From positions 1 to 15,067 of the forward strand of contig CAZFTD010000078.1 of assembly GCA_964521525.1 (NCBI GenBank): DNA of 15,067 nt, given 5' to 3'. Under the pieces are notes generated by a model. That model was not told the origin of the DNA. It saw nothing but the letters and a program-made list of their open reading frames with translations, and made no database searches. A program made the position numbers and the translations under genes. This DNA is from CALEUX01 sp964521525 (lineage in GTDB: Bacteria > Bacteroidota > Bacteroidia > Bacteroidales > Marinilabiliaceae). Shown here in pieces: positions 14,496-15,067 of this stretch (the first letter of the stretch is position 1; each line of letters opens with the position of its first letter).

Positions 14496-15067
14496 ATGGA
14501 CAGAAATAAAATTCAGGCTCTTATTTCTCTTTTGGATGATCCGAGTGATGAAATATTCAACACGGTAGAAGGAGAATTGCTTAAAGAAGAAGTGAACATT
14601 GTTCCCGAGCTTGAAAAAGCCTGGGAATCAACTTTGGATGCCAATTATCAAAAAAGGCTTGAAAATCTAATACATACACTTCAGTTCAAAGATGTAAAAG
14701 ATCGTTTGCGAAATTGGTTGGAACATTCTGTAGATGATTTATTATACGGAGCATGGCTGGTTTCAAAATACCAGTACCCCGAGCTAAAATATGATGATAT
14801 CAACGAGCGCATAAATCAATTAAGAAAAGAGGTCTGGCTTGAGCTCAACGACCATCTTACCGCTCTCGAAAAGGTGCGTATTATGAATCATATTTTGTTC
14901 GATGTGCATGGCTTTTCGAGAAACAACAGCAATTTTATGGCGCCTCAAAACTCCTTTATTTGTGATGTTCTGGATACACATAAAGGGAACCCAATTTCTT
15001 TATCAATTATTTATTCGGTTATTGCCCAGCGACTTGGTCTGCCCATTTTTGGTGTAAATCTTCCCAA
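14496..15067 (+). CDS. SirB1/transglutaminase-like protein (partial)
   Basis: Only the first 190 codons are present; the gene runs off the right edge. The first 110 residues are helical and charged, HEAT-like in character. From about 120 the sequence fits the transglutaminase-like SirB1 (transglut_core2) family: NHILFDVHGF (131-140), NSFICDVLDTHKGNPISLS (152-170), then IIYSVIAQRLGLPIFGVNLP (171-190). The family is widespread and its biochemical role is unsettled. Any His-containing segment (usually GHF) lies beyond the window, so catalytic competence cannot be judged. The ATG at 14496 is 18 bp after the phosphorylase stop, with no Shine-Dalgarno sequence. Confidence 0.85.
   Translation, partial: MDRNKIQALISLLDDPSDEIFNTVEGELLKEEVNIVPELEKAWESTLDANYQKRLENLIHTLQFKDVKDRLRNWLEHSVDDLLYGAWLVSKYQYPELKYDDINERINQLRKEVWLELNDHLTALEKVRIMNHILFDVHGFSRNNSNFMAPQNSFICDVLDTHKGNPISLSIIYSVIAQRLGLPIFGVNLP

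Overview
The window looks like chromosomal housekeeping DNA from a member of the Bacteroidota, probably class Bacteroidia (a Marinilabiliales-like relative is a guess from protein flavour). Several things support this. Upstream regions carry the phylum's TAnnTTTG -7 box, and start codons lack Shine-Dalgarno sequences. DUF4293, the multi-repeat DUF349 protein and the AddB-like PD-(D/E)XK nuclease have the forms usual in that phylum. Base composition is moderately AT-rich. There is no tRNA, rRNA, transposase, integrase, phage gene or CRISPR array.

Layout: the left third reads leftward: pyrG (CTP synthase, 79-1704), mgsA (methylglyoxal synthase, 1936-2421) and a five-repeat DUF349 protein (2702-4618). 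The DUF349 gene is divergent from trmD (tRNA m1G37 methyltransferase, 4785-5468). trmD converges on a large leftward AddB-like nuclease gene (5582-8461). A rightward sucA-sucB pair (8632-12753) encodes the E1 and E2 parts of 2-oxoglutarate dehydrogenase and ends in a strong intrinsic terminator. That terminator abuts the 3' end of a leftward DUF4293 membrane protein gene (12767-13225). After an AT-rich gap come a rightward uridine-phosphorylase-like gene (13602-14477) and the first 190 codons of a SirB1/transglutaminase-like gene that runs off the right edge.

Functional links: pyrG and the phosphorylase both concern pyrimidine nucleotides but lie at opposite ends and are not an operon. sucA-sucB is the only clear metabolic operon; the E3 subunit gene (lpd) is not in the window. 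mgsA is a glycolytic bypass enzyme. The other genes are RNA modification, recombination or repair, or unknown.

I find no new multigene system. The strongest signals not explained by genes are two degenerate heptanucleotide arrays, 2601-2677 and 5480-5584. Each holds two different 7-bp unit families joined without a phase break, and each sits directly behind the 3' end of one or two genes. They resemble in form the heptanucleotide STRRs of cyanobacteria. The next most interesting points are a cysteine-rich C-terminal tail on SucA (CxCx6CxxxC) and intergenic hairpins in which a TAnnTTTG box lies inside a terminator-like stem-loop.
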